NCBI GenBank assembly: GCA_964477085.1
Contig: CAYZDF010000121.1
Span: 1-5,528, forward strand
Source of the DNA: Dichloromethanomonas sp964477085
GTDB lineage: Bacteria; Bacillota; Desulfitobacteriia; Desulfitobacteriales; Syntrophobotulaceae
DNA length: 5,528 bases
Reading direction: 5' to 3'
The stretch's first letter is position 1; the number at the start of each line of letters is the position of its first letter. Below are positions 4,477 to 5,528 of the stretch, one piece after another. Made by a program: the position numbers and the translations under genes. The notes under the pieces were generated by a model, which had not been told where the DNA came from, made no database searches, and saw nothing but the letters and a program-made list of their open reading frames with translations.

Positions 4477-5226
4477 ATGCAAAAAAACGCTAATTCTCAA
4501 AAACCACCCCAAGATGTTCAAAATGTGATCGAAAATATGGGTAATTTCCAAGGAAACTTTAACTTGGATAAGTCAGGATTCGATGCCAAAATGCCTGGGC
4601 ATACCTCAAACCATAGTCAAAGCATGATCTTCAGACAGGAACCCCGGACTGTCAGGGGTGAAGGATCGGGAATCGGAATGCCTTTTGAAGTCCGCCGGGA
4701 AATGGCCCTCATGTTGGATGATCACCAATGTGCATTAACCGTCGCTCTGCATCAATATAATAAGCACCATTGGCTGACCGAAGGTGCAGAGTCATTCTTA
4801 AGCTTGCATCATTTATTGGATGAACACCGCAACAAGACAGTCGAACACATCGATAAAATTGGGGAAAGAGTTGCCAGGCTCGGAGGAGTTCCTACCGCCC
4901 ACCCGGTGACCCAACATGAACTGTCTTACATCAAACATGAGGTTGAAGGCCGCTACACCATGAGAGATTTCATTCGTAATGATCTTGAACATGAGCTTAA
5001 GCTTCAGGCCATGATGAGAGCACAGATTGCCCGCGCTCATCAATTGAATGACTTTGGAACAGCAGAAGTTCTGCAGGAAGTCCTACTGGATAGAGAAGAT
5101 TTCGGATATCATCTTTGGAGTGTGCTTGAAGATGATACTCTTGTCAGGGGGATGACCCACCTTTTGGATAAGCAACAAGATATGGCACGCGATGGCAAGG
5201 TGAATCCCAACAGTACTTTACAGTAA
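4477..5226 (+). CDS. DpsA-like ferritin family protein with long N-terminal tail
   Basis: A 249-residue protein whose residues from about 75 to 225 match Dps-type mini-ferritins, closest in motif style to cyanobacterial DpsA (KHHWLTEGAESFLSLHHLLDE, then HIDKIGERVARLGGVP). Such proteins form 12-subunit shells that oxidise and store iron and shield DNA from peroxide. Probable ferroxidase ligands, shared between neighbouring subunits in Dps, are H98, H111, D115 and E130. The H98-H111 interval is 13 residues rather than the usual 12, an apparent one-residue insertion. Residues 1-74 are an extra N/Q/G-rich, weakly charged tail absent from standard Dps proteins (about 150-180 residues); its function is unknown. 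There is no signal peptide. The start at 4477 rests on AAAGGAGAG. It is divergent from splB, suggesting a role in spore DNA protection, though stationary-phase or stress expression is equally possible. Confidence 0.85.
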   Translation: MQKNANSQKPPQDVQNVIENMGNFQGNFNLDKSGFDAKMPGHTSNHSQSMIFRQEPRTVRGEGSGIGMPFEVRREMALMLDDHQCALTVALHQYNKHHWLTEGAESFLSLHHLLDEHRNKTVEHIDKIGERVARLGGVPTAHPVTQHELSYIKHEVEGRYTMRDFIRNDLEHELKLQAMMRAQIARAHQLNDFGTAEVLQEVLLDREDFGYHLWSVLEDDTLVRGMTHLLDKQQDMARDGKVNPNSTLQ

Positions 5227-5271
5227 AACGATTATCGTAAGGTGAGATAACGACACGTTAAATAAGCAATT

Positions 5272-5316
5272 CTATTCATACAGCTGAAGCATTCGGATAT
5301 TCAAAACGATGAATAG
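5272..5316 (+). repeat. Inverted repeat in the 3' region of the dps-like gene
   Basis: CTATTCAT (5272-5279) and ATGAATAG (5309-5316) are perfect 8-base inverted arms separated by 29 bases. They could form a hairpin in the transcript upstream of the terminator. The arms are AT-rich and there is no T run, so this is not itself a terminator. Confidence 0.4.
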
Positions 5317-5330
5317 CCTGAGAAACGAAC

Positions 5331-5374
5331 AAAGAAGGTGTTCAAAAGTCAAAAGACTTTTAGCGCCTTCTTTT
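5331..5374 (+). terminator. Rho-independent terminator after the dps-like gene
   Basis: AAAGAAGGTG (5331-5340) pairs with CGCCTTCTTT (5364-5373) with one G-U pair. After a small internal loop, AAAAGTC (5344-5350) pairs with GACTTTT (5355-5361) around an AAAA tip. A T run (5371-5374) ends the structure. It begins 105 bases after the stop codon. Confidence 0.75.
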
Positions 5375-5528
5375 GAAACTTCCAGCCCTCATTTTTTCTT
5401 CATTATATCAATGGAAATAAATAATGATTTTGCGTGAATATAGTTGCCAAGTCAGAGATAAAAAAAATAATGCCTTCGACAATATAAGCTAAATTTTGGC
5501 AAAGGAATTTACTAAAAAATGGAGAAAC
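5375..5528. other. Gene-free right edge, possible upstream region of a following gene
   Basis: No coding region is supported. TTGCCA (5444-5449) with AATAAT (5466-5471) at 16 bases is a weak sigma-A-like promoter. The last bases offer an ATG at 5519 preceded by AAAGGA (5501-5506) at a rather long 12 bases, or a GGAG (5521-5524) that could serve a start beyond the window. Either would mean a plus-strand gene begins at or just past the right edge. Confidence 0.3.

Noticed and set aside
4813..5043. A 76-codon minus-strand open frame antisense to the dps-like gene
   Set aside because: It lies opposite a conserved Dps core, its composition reflects the reverse complement of that gene, and it has no supported start site.

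Overview
The window looks like chromosomal DNA of an endospore-forming member of the Firmicutes, most likely a clostridial Peptococcaceae lineage of the Desulfosporosinus/Desulfitobacterium kind. That placement is inferred from the low-GC base composition, strong AGGAGG-type ribosome binding sites, two spore coat CotF-family genes, and a spore photoproduct lyase whose motifs look clostridial. No rRNA or other taxonomic marker is present, so the genus is uncertain.

Layout. Positions 1-313 hold a broken minus-strand remnant of a zinc-dependent phospholipase C-type gene; an in-frame amber codon interrupts it and its homology ends at about position 53. A 262-base spacer with a sigma-A-like promoter, an imperfect palindrome and a 10-base direct repeat leads into a plus-strand carbohydrate esterase family 7 gene (acetylxylan esterase / cephalosporin-C deacetylase type, 576-1643), which is followed by a clear terminator. 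The next gap carries a second gene corpse: the frameshifted C-terminal end of a manganese-catalase/CotJC-type protein on the minus strand (1728-1972).

Positions 2095-3165 form a two-gene operon of ferritin-fold CotF-family spore coat proteins. A perfect bidirectional hairpin terminator separates it from the convergent splB gene (minus strand, 4273-3263, GTG start), which encodes spore photoproduct lyase. Divergent from splB, across a 203-base shared upstream region, is a DpsA-like ferritin gene (4477-5226) with a long N-terminal tail, followed by a hairpin terminator. The last ~150 bases contain no gene that can be supported.

Together the right-hand two thirds read as a spore-protection neighbourhood. 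It contains two coat proteins, the enzyme that reverses UV-induced spore photoproduct in DNA at germination, a Dps-type protein that would sequester iron and shield DNA from oxidative damage, and the remains of a peroxide-destroying catalase. The esterase and the lipase remnant show no obvious link to this theme. I see no mobile element, CRISPR array, RNA gene or clearly new system. The most distinctive points are the intact six-residue metal-site pattern in the second CotF protein, the serine at the usual hydrogen-donor cysteine of SplB, the tailed DpsA-like protein, and the two decayed genes.
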